64,000 bases of DNA from Brevibacterium oceani (GTDB taxonomy: Bacteria; Actinomycetota; Actinomycetes; Actinomycetales; Brevibacteriaceae), in NCBI RefSeq assembly GCF_013623835.1, contig NZ_JABKDE010000003.1:558001-622000 (forward strand). The letters run 5' to 3'. The position numbers and the translations under genes are program-made. Below are positions 42,802 through 51,284 of this stretch, piece by piece (position 1 is the stretch's first letter; every line of letters begins with the position of its first letter). The notes beneath the pieces are model-generated. The model saw nothing but the letters and a program-made list of their open reading frames with translations. It was not told the DNA's origin and ran no database searches.

Positions 42802-45800
42802 TCACCAGTCCCAGGGGTCGTCACTGACGGTGATGACGACCTTGCCGTCGACGATCTCGGCCGTGCCGTTGAGGTCGAAGGACACGGTGTCATCGAAGGG
42901 CTCGTCATCGTCGAAACCCTCATAGCTGCCGGTCACGAGCGCCTCACCCGAGGAATCCGAAGAGATCAGCCATGCCGGCCCGCCGTTGGGGCCGGTCGCA
43001 TCCGCCGGATCCGAATAGCCGTCGGAGCCGGCCGTGTCATCGGCGACGGTCACCGTCGGATACGACGAGATCGACCATTTCAGGCCGGTGGCATCGTAGC
43101 TGTCGGCCAGGGACGAGCCGAACGGACATCCGTCGGGCTGGGCGACCGTCTTCTTCGCGCAGCTGTCGATGAGGGTCTTGACCTGCTTGTCGACCTCGGT
43201 GCGGAAGGCGTCGGAGGGCTGGGCGGAAAGCCGCGGCACATCCTCGCCCTCAGTATCGGAGTCAGCGTCATCACCGAGGAAGGCGCGCACCTCGACTGGG
43301 TCGGCGGTGATGAGGTCGGACTTCTCGGCCAGACCGATCGTGTAGAGGCCGGGGAAGGCCGGCAGTGCCAGGGCCGAACCATCGGTGTCGACGTCGATCC
43401 CATTGACCTTGACCTTCTGCAGGCCGGGGGTGTCGACGGCGAGGGTGAGCAGTTCGGGGCTTTCGAGTGCCCAGTCGTCGAAGAACAGAGCCTTCTTGCC
43501 CGCCTTGTGCAGGGTCAGCGTGCTGTTGCCCTTGGAGCCGCCGACATCGTAGGTGACATCGACCGTGGCTGTGTCGCCGGAGATGTCGGCATCGCCGACG
43601 GTGACATCGCCGGGCAGAGCCTTGGCCCCGCCGAGGATGTCGTTCGTCAGCAGGGTCCGTGACTCCTGCGGGACATCGACGTCGGCGACCTTGAGTGCGC
43701 CCTCGGCGTCGCCGTCGGAGAGCTCCGAGAAGTACTTCTCCGCTGTCGCCTCGGGCCCGAACATGTGACCGTTGACCTGGGTGACGACGATGAGCGCAGC
43801 CACGAGGAGGAGGACCGCACCGCCGGCGACGGCGGAGACGAGCGTCGCCTTCCTCTTGTCGAAGGGCTTCGCGGGAGCTGCACCATAAGGCTGAGTCCCG
43901 TCGGCGGAACCGAACCCTGCTGGCGACGAACCGAACGCTCCCGGTGACGCGGCGTACGCCTGCTGGCCCGATGCAGACCCGGAGGGCTGTGCGCCTGCGG
44001 GAGTCCCATTGTGAGCCTGACCCGCTGGAGTCCCCTGGGGCGGCTGACTGGGCGGTGACGGGTAGGGCTGCTGGCCCGCACCGGGCTGGGAGCCGTAGGC
44101 AGGAGTCGACCCGGGCGGTGGCGCCATCGGCGGTGCCGTCGGCGCAGCCGCCCTGGCGAGGTCGGGATGGACGAATGCGAAGCGCGGCTCGCTCATGCCC
44201 AGGTGGGGGCCCCAGTGCGGGTGCACGGCACGGCCGGCGGCGATCCGTGCGATTGCTGGGAAGGTGAGCACGAGCCGGGGGCCGAGCGTGCGCGAGAGGA
44301 CCTCGATGACTCCGCCCCACACGGCGAAGATGAGGAACGTCCACGCGAGCGGACCGATGCCCGCACGGGCCGCACCGGAACCGCCGAAGAACATGGCCGC
44401 CTCGGCGGATCCGGACATCGACATCCGCATCGGAATCGCCAGCAGCGACAGCAGTCCCCACACGAGGCAGAACGCCAGGGGCAGTTTCCACGCGCTCGCC
44501 CACTGTTGCTTGTCCGCCTCGACGACGGTCCACGAGGGACGTCGGACGACGGTGGCGACGAAGGTCGAGATCAGCACCGCCACGACCACCACGAGCAGAC
44601 CCAGCCAGAGCTGGCCGGGGGCATCACGGCTGAAGATCGTGAAGTTCTCCGAGAAGCTGTCCGAATAGAAGCCGAGGTCACCCTGCGCTGTGGCACTGAT
44701 CCCGCCGAGGTGGGTCAGCGAAGTGAGGATGAGCCCCATGTTGACGAAGGTCAGCGGCACCAGCTGTCCCGGCATATCGACCGAGAACGGGAGCACGAAG
44801 ATCGCGACGACGGAGAACAGGCCGACGGTGACGACGAGGTGGACCCAGGTGACCAGCAGCGGCGGCACGGCCCAGCGCAGGAACGGAGCGCCGATGGCTT
44901 CGGTGCCCTTGAAATGGCCGGCGACACGGCCGGCGATGCTCGTGATGAGAATGGCGAGAAGGGGCAGGAAGAACGACCTAGCGGTGATCGCCGAGAACGA
45001 GAAGGTCAGAGTGCCGTCGCTTTCGAAGCTCGAGAAGCGGGCGGCGAAGATCAGCTGCAGAAGGAAGAGCACGAGGGTCATCGTCAGCGTCGAGACCGCG
45101 ATTCGGATCCACGTGGCGACTCGGTTCGGTGACGGTGCTCTCCGTTCGCTGAGTTTCGTCATCCACCACAGCAGGCCGATGACGAGGATGGTGAGCACCA
45201 GCGGAGCCCCGGACATGAAGATGTTCAGCTTCGCGTCGAAGGTGTCAGGAGCGTGGATGTCCAACCGCAGCACCGCAGACCCGAAGAGGGACAGGGCGAG
45301 GAGGATGAACGGCATGGCATAGCTGAGTCCGTCGAGGTCGAACCCGACCTCCTCCGACATGGACGAGAAGTCCTGCATCGACGCGAGGATCACCGTGAGG
45401 ATGATCGCGACGACGATCCCGCCGAGGAGGGCGATCCCCGGTGGGATGAGCGCGGTGCGCCAGGTGGCACCCTTCGCCAGCGCCGAGGTGAACCGTGACG
45501 TCGTCGAATTCCCCGGCTGTCCCGGCCCGGCTGGGTAGGGCACCGGCCCCGAGGCCTGAGGATGGGGTGCCATTCCGGGGGCGAACGGCCCCGAGCCCTG
45601 CGGGAAGGGTCCCGAGCCCTGCTGATAGGGGCCTGGGGTCTGAGGGAAAGGCCCCGAACCCTGTGCGTACGAGCTCTGTCCGTAGGGATCGGCTCCGCGT
45701 GCATACCCGGCAGTGCCCTGGACGTAGGGATCAGTGCTCGGAGAATAGGTCCCCGTTCCGGACGGGTTCGGAGCTGACTGCGGAGGCGCCGGTGCAGAGT

Positions 45801-46185
45801 AGTCGACCGAGGGCGTCGCTGCGGAACCGCCGGACTGGCCCTCGGCCGGTGGAGCCCACCGAGCAGTCTCCTGGGTCGGATCGGCGTCTGGCTCGTCGGC
45901 GACCTCGGGCCTCTCGGCGGTCACCGTTTCGTCGGCGGTCTCGGTGACGGCACTCTCCGTCGTCGCCGAATCACCCTGTTCGGTCGAGCGGTCCGTATTC
46001 GCCGAACCACCGGGTTTCTTCGACTTGCCCGATTTCGTCGAAGCGTCCTTCTTCGAGTCCTTCGATTTCGAAGGCTGAGTGGACTTCTTTGAGCTGTCCG
46101 CCGTGTTGTCGGCGGGCCGCTTCTCATCTGGGCTCTTCGGGCTCGACGGTGTTTCGGGAGTGGTCTCGTCGGAAGGGTCGGTCAT
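42802..46185 (-). CDS. Giant multi-domain membrane protein with low-complexity linkers, unknown function
   Basis: A 1,127-residue protein. Roughly: residues 1-120 are charged Ser/Thr/Lys/Glu-rich; 120-230 are Pro/Gly/Gln/Tyr-rich with repeated YxxGSGPFPQ-like units; 245-690 hold about eight to ten membrane helices. A second Pro/Gln/Ala linker covers 700-795; one more helix lies at about 803-825 (LVSAVAGGAVLLLVAALIVV). The outer C-terminal domain contains an AEKYFSELSDGDAEGAL start and two repeat-like folds with FPGLYTIG, reminiscent of TcaA-type envelope sensors. I do not recognise the whole. It is divergent from a similar Gln/Pro-rich single-pass protein across 179 bp. Confidence 0.7.
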   Translation of the reverse strand: MTDPSDETTPETPSSPKSPDEKRPADNTADSSKKSTQPSKSKDSKKDASTKSGKSKKPGGSANTDRSTEQGDSATTESAVTETADETVTAERPEVADEPDADPTQETARWAPPAEGQSGGSAATPSVDYSAPAPPQSAPNPSGTGTYSPSTDPYVQGTAGYARGADPYGQSSYAQGSGPFPQTPGPYQQGSGPFPQGSGPFAPGMAPHPQASGPVPYPAGPGQPGNSTTSRFTSALAKGATWRTALIPPGIALLGGIVVAIILTVILASMQDFSSMSEEVGFDLDGLSYAMPFILLALSLFGSAVLRLDIHAPDTFDAKLNIFMSGAPLVLTILVIGLLWWMTKLSERRAPSPNRVATWIRIAVSTLTMTLVLFLLQLIFAARFSSFESDGTLTFSFSAITARSFFLPLLAILITSIAGRVAGHFKGTEAIGAPFLRWAVPPLLVTWVHLVVTVGLFSVVAIFVLPFSVDMPGQLVPLTFVNMGLILTSLTHLGGISATAQGDLGFYSDSFSENFTIFSRDAPGQLWLGLLVVVVAVLISTFVATVVRRPSWTVVEADKQQWASAWKLPLAFCLVWGLLSLLAIPMRMSMSGSAEAAMFFGGSGAARAGIGPLAWTFLIFAVWGGVIEVLSRTLGPRLVLTFPAIARIAAGRAVHPHWGPHLGMSEPRFAFVHPDLARAAAPTAPPMAPPPGSTPAYGSQPGAGQQPYPSPPSQPPQGTPAGQAHNGTPAGAQPSGSASGQQAYAASPGAFGSSPAGFGSADGTQPYGAAPAKPFDKRKATLVSAVAGGAVLLLVAALIVVTQVNGHMFGPEATAEKYFSELSDGDAEGALKVADVDVPQESRTLLTNDILGGAKALPGDVTVGDADISGDTATVDVTYDVGGSKGNSTLTLHKAGKKALFFDDWALESPELLTLAVDTPGLQKVKVNGIDVDTDGSALALPAFPGLYTIGLAEKSDLITADPVEVRAFLGDDADSDTEGEDVPRLSAQPSDAFRTEVDKQVKTLIDSCAKKTVAQPDGCPFGSSLADSYDATGLKWSISSYPTVTVADDTAGSDGYSDPADATGPNGGPAWLISSDSSGEALVTGSYEGFDDDEPFDDTVSFDLNGTAEIVDGKVVITVSDDPWDW

Positions 46186-46364
46186 GCTCAGTCCTCAAGT
46201 GCCGTTGCCGGAAGTTTCCGAATAGTAATTTAAATCGTTCAACCATCGGAACGCTGCAGGTCATATGTAGTTCACACTTATATTAGGCTGTAAAAGCAGG
46301 GGAAGTTATTTTCACGACTTACTCTGAGACAAAGCGTGAGCGACTGAACGATCTGGAGTTGCCG

Positions 46365-47336
46365 ATGAGTGCGAACCCTCCCGGACGCGGAGATGAGAAC
46401 GAGTGGGACGTCAACGACCGGTCGGGCAGCCAATGGCCGTCGCAAGCCACCCCGCAGTCGAACAACGGGTGGGGCGCGCCGCAGCCGGGACCGCAGCCGC
46501 CCCACCAGCAAAGCGGACCTGCCCAGCCGCAGTCGCGCCCCTACGTCCAGGCACCCCATTCGCAGAGCGGGCAGCCGAACCAACGACCGATCCAGCAGGC
46601 ATACAACCAGGGTGCCCAGCCCTACCCGCAGGGTCAGCAGTCATACTCCCAAGGTCAGCCGCCCCACCCGCAGACCGGGCCGCAGTTTCAGCAGGGTCAG
46701 TACCCCTACCAGCAGCAGGCAAGCCCCGCGCCGAAGAAGCGCGGCGGGCTGATCGCGTTGTTCGCCGTGGTCGTCATCGTCCTCGGCGTCGGCATCGGGT
46801 GGGGAGCCGCGAACCTGTTCCCCCGGGGCTCCGATGACAACGCCGCTGTCGCCCCGACCGACGAACCGACCGGTGAACCGACCGGTGCCGGTGACGAATC
46901 GGCTGCGGCGAGCGAGGACCCTGAACCCACCGAGACGGAGTCGAAGCTTCCCGACGACCCGAAGGAGGCGCTCAAGCAGCTCGCCGCGACCGACGGCAAG
47001 GCGGTCACCGACGACCTCGACGGGAAATGGGTGCCGCAGCTGAGTTCGAAGAAGGTCGGCCTCGAGGCCGAGGGCAAGACGTGGAAGGAGCAGGACATCC
47101 TCGACGAGCACGAAGAGCTGCGTGAGGAATACCCGCGAGTCAGGCTCGTCTGGTCCGGTGACTTCAGCAGCTTCAGGGAGAGCAACTTCTGGGTCACCGT
47201 CGTCGGCATCGGCTACAGCGATCCCGAGGACGCCCTGTCCTGGTGCTCATCGCACGGTCTCGGACCCGACAGCTGCTACGCCAAACAGCTCAACACCTCG
47301 GGCGGAGATGAGGGCACGACCCGCCTGCAGGACTGA
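46365..47336 (+). CDS. Gln/Pro-rich single-pass membrane protein, unknown function
   Basis: A 323-residue protein. The cytoplasmic N-terminal part (residues 1-125) is Gln/Pro/Gly-rich with loosely repeated QxPYxQG units. One membrane helix is at about 127-149 (LIALFAVVVIVLGVGIGWGAANLF). An acidic Thr/Glu/Pro linker follows, then an outer domain of about 120 residues with KAVTDDLDGKWVPQLSSKKVGL and two cysteines (SWCSSHGLGPDSCYAK) likely to pair. The start ATG 46365 has GGAG 6 nt upstream. The layout resembles actinobacterial cell-wall or SPOR-like surface proteins; the role is unknown. Confidence 0.75.
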   Translation: MSANPPGRGDENEWDVNDRSGSQWPSQATPQSNNGWGAPQPGPQPPHQQSGPAQPQSRPYVQAPHSQSGQPNQRPIQQAYNQGAQPYPQGQQSYSQGQPPHPQTGPQFQQGQYPYQQQASPAPKKRGGLIALFAVVVIVLGVGIGWGAANLFPRGSDDNAAVAPTDEPTGEPTGAGDESAAASEDPEPTETESKLPDDPKEALKQLAATDGKAVTDDLDGKWVPQLSSKKVGLEAEGKTWKEQDILDEHEELREEYPRVRLVWSGDFSSFRESNFWVTVVGIGYSDPEDALSWCSSHGLGPDSCYAKQLNTSGGDEGTTRLQD

Positions 47337-47417
47337 GAATCACGTTCACCGAGGCGGCCCACCGGCATGGTGACTCGCCCGCCGAGGTTCGTCAGTGTGC
47401 TCCTGTCGTCGATGGTC

Positions 47418-48752
47418 TCACGCCCGAACCTGCCGCCGGTTCTCCAGCAGGTACACCCCGATGCCGATGACGAACCAGATCGCCCCGATGATCAGAGCCA
47501 GGGGATTGGCACTGACGAGGACCGCAATGAGCAGGCCGGCTCCGATGACGGGAACCACCCCGTGGTTGAACCAGCTCGGTGCTTCGCTTCCCTGCTTCTT
47601 GACGAGGAAGTAGCCGACGACCGAGGCCTGGAGGAGCACGAACGCCGTGAGCGCCCCGACGTTGACGATCGAGGTCAGCTGGTCGAGGCCATCGGCCCGG
47701 GTCGCAGCCCACCCGGCGACGATGACGTTCCCGCCCGCGGCCACGAGGATCCCTTTCCAGGGCACACCGGTCTTGGGAGCCACCTCGGCGAGGAAGGACG
47801 GGACCTGCCGGGACCGTCCCATGTCCATGAGGATGCGGGAGCCTGCGGCCTGCCCGATCATCGCGGAGAACGCCGCGCCGACGGCCTTGGCCAAGGCGAG
47901 CAGCCAGTGCAGCCACGAACCCAGCGTCGAATCGACAGCGCTGTAGTAGGCGGCGCCCTCGAGGGAGGGGTCGGCCTGCAGCTCGGCCGGCGACAGCGGT
48001 GAGAGCAGGCTGCCCACCCAGGTCTGGGCGACGAAGAACAGGCCGGCGAGGACGAGGCAGATGAGGGTCGCCCGCCCGACGATTCTGGGACCGCCTTTGG
48101 CCTCCTCGGAGAACGTCGCGAGCGAATCGAATCCGAGATACGACAGCACCGCCACGGACGCGGCCGCGAGCACGGCGGTCACGGAGAACGCATCGACCCC
48201 GGTCAGCGGGGTCAGCCAATCGCGGGTCGGTCCGTGCTGGGAGAGGTAGGCGATGCCGAGGATGAGGACCAGGGCGAGGACGGCCACCTCGGCGAGGACG
48301 ACTCCGGTGATCACCCGGGAGGCGACCTTGACTCCGGCGAGGTTGAGCCCGGTGGTGAGGACGACGGCCACAGCCACGAACGCCCATACCGGGATGGTCG
48401 GGAAGATCGAGTTGAGCGCGATTCCGGTGAAGAGATACGCGACGGAGGGGATGAAGAGGTAGTCGAGCAGGATCATCCAGCCGGCCACGAACCCGGCTGG
48501 CTTCCCGATGCCCGCCGAGGCGTAGGCGAAGACGGTGCCGGCGCGCGGGACCTCCCGTGACATGCGCATATAGCTGACCGCGGTGAAGGCCATGACGATC
48601 GTGGCGACGATGTAGACGAGCGCTACCGCGCCGCCCGAACGGGCGTCGAGGGTGCCGAAGACACCGACGGCGGCCGCCGGGCCGATGAAGACGAGTCCGA
48701 AGAAGACGAGCTCGGTGAGCCCGATCGTCCGCCGCAGTGTCCCTGTTTCCAT
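47418..48752 (-). CDS. APC-family amino-acid permease
   Basis: A 444-residue, 12-helix permease. The family start GLTELVFFGLVFIGPAAAVGVFG, the SREVPRAGTVFAYASAGIGKPAGFVAGW segment and SYLGFDSLATFSEEAKGG are typical of APC amino-acid or amine transporters. GAGGAG precedes the ATG at 48752. It lies 103 bp after the LysR gene on the same strand and beside a Rieske oxygenase system, so it could import the quaternary amine or amino acid that system oxidises (inference). Confidence 0.88.
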   Translation of the reverse strand: METGTLRRTIGLTELVFFGLVFIGPAAAVGVFGTLDARSGGAVALVYIVATIVMAFTAVSYMRMSREVPRAGTVFAYASAGIGKPAGFVAGWMILLDYLFIPSVAYLFTGIALNSIFPTIPVWAFVAVAVVLTTGLNLAGVKVASRVITGVVLAEVAVLALVLILGIAYLSQHGPTRDWLTPLTGVDAFSVTAVLAAASVAVLSYLGFDSLATFSEEAKGGPRIVGRATLICLVLAGLFFVAQTWVGSLLSPLSPAELQADPSLEGAAYYSAVDSTLGSWLHWLLALAKAVGAAFSAMIGQAAGSRILMDMGRSRQVPSFLAEVAPKTGVPWKGILVAAGGNVIVAGWAATRADGLDQLTSIVNVGALTAFVLLQASVVGYFLVKKQGSEAPSWFNHGVVPVIGAGLLIAVLVSANPLALIIGAIWFVIGIGVYLLENRRQVRA

Positions 48753-48855
48753 GATGCTCCTCGTATCCGGTCTGCCTGGACAGTATGTCACTCCGGTTGG
48801 GTGGCCCCTGGCTGGGGCCGTCGCCGGACCGACCCTGCTCCTGCCTGCCCGGCAC

Positions 48856-49779
48856 TCACTCCGGTTGGGCGAGTTCGGTGGAGACCGATTCGAGGACCTT
48901 CAGCGCCGAGGCGATGATCGGCTGCGATCCCGAACCGCTGCGGATGCCGGTGAGGATCTTCCGCGAGGGCACCGGATCCCCGCGCAGCGGCACCCGGACG
49001 ACGTCGAAGCCGTCGGGCAGCCTGGCCAGGCGGGGGATGAGCGCGACGCCGAGCCCGGCCGAGACCAGCGCTGCTCCCGTCTCCCATTCGCGTGACTGGT
49101 GGGCCTGCTCGGGCTGGAATCCGGCGGCCGCGCAGGCCGTACGCACCAACCGGTGATACGGCGAGCCGGCCCGGTCGAGGATCCACGACTCCTCGGCGGC
49201 CTCGCTCAGCGTCACCGCCGCTCGTCGGGCCAGCCGGTGTCCGGCGGGAACGAGCAGATCGAGCCGGTCTGAGAAGAGAGCGGCCTGTTCGAAGCGGGTG
49301 TCGCCGCGCGGAGGCAGCGGGTCGGTGGCCACGACGACGGCGACATCGGCGTGCTCGGCCACGAGCAGGTCGAAGCACTCCTCGGGTTCGGCCTCGATGA
49401 TCGTGACCTCGGCACCGGGGAAGAGTTCCTTCACGGCGCTCGCCGTCGGTGGCAGCAGTGTGGCCGCGGCGGTGGAGAACCCGCACAGACGCAGTCGACG
49501 ACTGCGGATGTCGGACCCGGAATCGAGGCCGTCGAGCTCCCCGCGGATCTCCTCCCACCGAGTGAACAGCTCCTGCGAGCGCTCGAGGAGGACTTCGCCT
49601 GCCCGGGTGAGAATGAGGCCCCGGCCGCGCGGTTCGACGATGCGCACGCCGAGGTCCTTCGACAGGGATTTCAGCTGGTGCGATACGGCCGACGGCGTGT
49701 ACCCGAGACGGTGTGCCGCCGCGGTCAGGGTGCCGACCTCGGCGAGGACGCGGAGGACATGGAGACGCGGATCGATCAT
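48856..49779 (-). CDS. LysR family transcriptional regulator
   Basis: A 307-residue regulator with the helix-turn-helix at about residues 4-60 (LHVLRVLAEVGTLTAAAHRLGYTPSAVSHQLKSLSKDLGVRIVE) and a LysR substrate-binding domain. Start ATG 49777-49779. It is divergent from the Rieske oxygenase gene and upstream of the permease, so it probably controls that cassette. The last bases of the gene (TCACTCCGGTTGGG, 48856-48869) are repeated exactly at 48788-48801, just past its stop codon. Confidence 0.88.
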   Translation of the reverse strand: MIDPRLHVLRVLAEVGTLTAAAHRLGYTPSAVSHQLKSLSKDLGVRIVEPRGRGLILTRAGEVLLERSQELFTRWEEIRGELDGLDSGSDIRSRRLRLCGFSTAAATLLPPTASAVKELFPGAEVTIIEAEPEECFDLLVAEHADVAVVVATDPLPPRGDTRFEQAALFSDRLDLLVPAGHRLARRAAVTLSEAAEESWILDRAGSPYHRLVRTACAAAGFQPEQAHQSREWETGAALVSAGLGVALIPRLARLPDGFDVVRVPLRGDPVPSRKILTGIRSGSGSQPIIASALKVLESVSTELAQPE

Positions 49780-49922
49780 GCAACAGTATTGCACGATTCG
49801 GATGAAGAATATTCGCTTTTCTTCAGCAGCCGTCTCGCGGACACTGGGGGCAAGGAGCACAGACTCCGTGGCCGCAGCCGGCACAGGGGCCGGCGGGGGA
49901 GGCGGCCGACGATCACGACGAG

Positions 49923-51284
49923 GTGGTGGACGAATTGACTCTGGCACCAGAGCAGAAGCGGACCGAATCCGACTCAGGCAGCCGAGGCGTGCTCGCCGGA
50001 TCCGGTGGGCACGGACCGACCGACATCGACCGACTCATCGACGAACGCGTGCCGGGATACTCGCTGCCGGCGCCGTTCTACATCAGCCCGGAATTCTTCG
50101 CCCGTGACCTCGAGGCGATCTTTGCCTCGACATGGATCTTCGTCGCCTCGACCGCCGAGGTGCCCGAGGCCGGTGACTACCTCACGATCGATATCGGCAC
50201 CTATTCGGTCATCGTCATCCGCGACGACGATGACGAGATCCGGGCTCATCACAACGTCTGCCGCCACCGGGGCACCCGACTGCTCAACGACCTGTCCGGA
50301 TCTGTGGGCAACATCGTCTGCGGCTACCATCAATGGACCTACACCCCAGCTGGCGACCTCATCTCCGCGGGTGTCCAGGCCCCCGGCTTCGACCGGAGCT
50401 GCTTCTCCCTGCGCTCGGTCAACGTCCGTGTCATCGGCGGGCTGATCTTCATCTGCCTCAGCCCCACCCCGCCCGACGACATCGACGAGGTGGCCGCCGT
50501 GATCGAGCCCTACCTGACCGGTCACGACATCGCCGGAACGAAGGTCGCTGCGCAGGTCGACCTCATCGAGGACTCGAACTGGAAGCTCGTGATGGAGAAC
50601 AACCGCGAGTGCTACCACTGCGAGGCCGGGCATCCGGAGCTGACCTGCACGTTCTTCCCCACCTACGGGTACGCACCCGAGGAGATCCCCAAACGGCTGC
50701 AGCCGGCCTACCAGCGGTATCTCGACGCCGAGGCGCAGCTGCACGCCGACTGCGACCGCAACGGCCTGCCCTACGCACTCGTCGAGGAACTCAGCGGACG
50801 GCCGACGGGATTCCGCATCGAACGGGCAGCGCTCGACGGGAAGGGCGAGTCGTACACGATGGACGGATCGGCCGCCTCGGCGAAGCTGTTGGGCAACCTC
50901 GACACCTTCGTCCTGGGCCGAGCCTCGCTGCATGTGCAGCCGAACATGTGGTTCCACGCGATGGGCGACCACGTGGTGACGTTCAGCCTGCTGCCGCTGG
51001 CCGAGGACAAGACGCTCGTGCGCACCACCTGGCTCGTCCGGGCCGATGCGGAGGAAGGCGTCGACTACGACCTCGAGAACCTCACCACGGTATGGATCAA
51101 GACGAACGAGCAGGACGCCGCCTTCTGCGAACGCGGGCATCTGGGGATCTCGTCGCCGGCGTACGAACCCGGCCCCTATGCGCCGACCGAATCGCAGGTC
51201 GATGACTTCGTCACCTGGTACATCGAACGGCTCAGGGCGCACAAGGAGCTCACGACGCACAAGGAGAAGGGATTACGGCGATGA
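49923..51284 (+). CDS. Rieske non-heme iron monooxygenase alpha subunit (GbcA/CntA-like)
   Basis: A 453-residue oxygenase. The Rieske [2Fe-2S] motif C113-x-H115 ... C133-x2-H136 (NVCRHRGTRL, VCGYHQWTY) is complete, and the mononuclear iron site is marked by ENNRECYHCEAGHPEL (E225, H232, H237). This NRECYHC pattern is shared with glycine-betaine and carnitine monooxygenases, which demethylate or cleave quaternary amines with O2. The first 45 residues are a low-complexity extension. GTG 49923 or 49926 starts it. The partner reductase gene overlaps its end (ATGA). Confidence 0.88.
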   Translation: MVDELTLAPEQKRTESDSGSRGVLAGSGGHGPTDIDRLIDERVPGYSLPAPFYISPEFFARDLEAIFASTWIFVASTAEVPEAGDYLTIDIGTYSVIVIRDDDDEIRAHHNVCRHRGTRLLNDLSGSVGNIVCGYHQWTYTPAGDLISAGVQAPGFDRSCFSLRSVNVRVIGGLIFICLSPTPPDDIDEVAAVIEPYLTGHDIAGTKVAAQVDLIEDSNWKLVMENNRECYHCEAGHPELTCTFFPTYGYAPEEIPKRLQPAYQRYLDAEAQLHADCDRNGLPYALVEELSGRPTGFRIERAALDGKGESYTMDGSAASAKLLGNLDTFVLGRASLHVQPNMWFHAMGDHVVTFSLLPLAEDKTLVRTTWLVRADAEEGVDYDLENLTTVWIKTNEQDAAFCERGHLGISSPAYEPGPYAPTESQVDDFVTWYIERLRAHKELTTHKEKGLRR

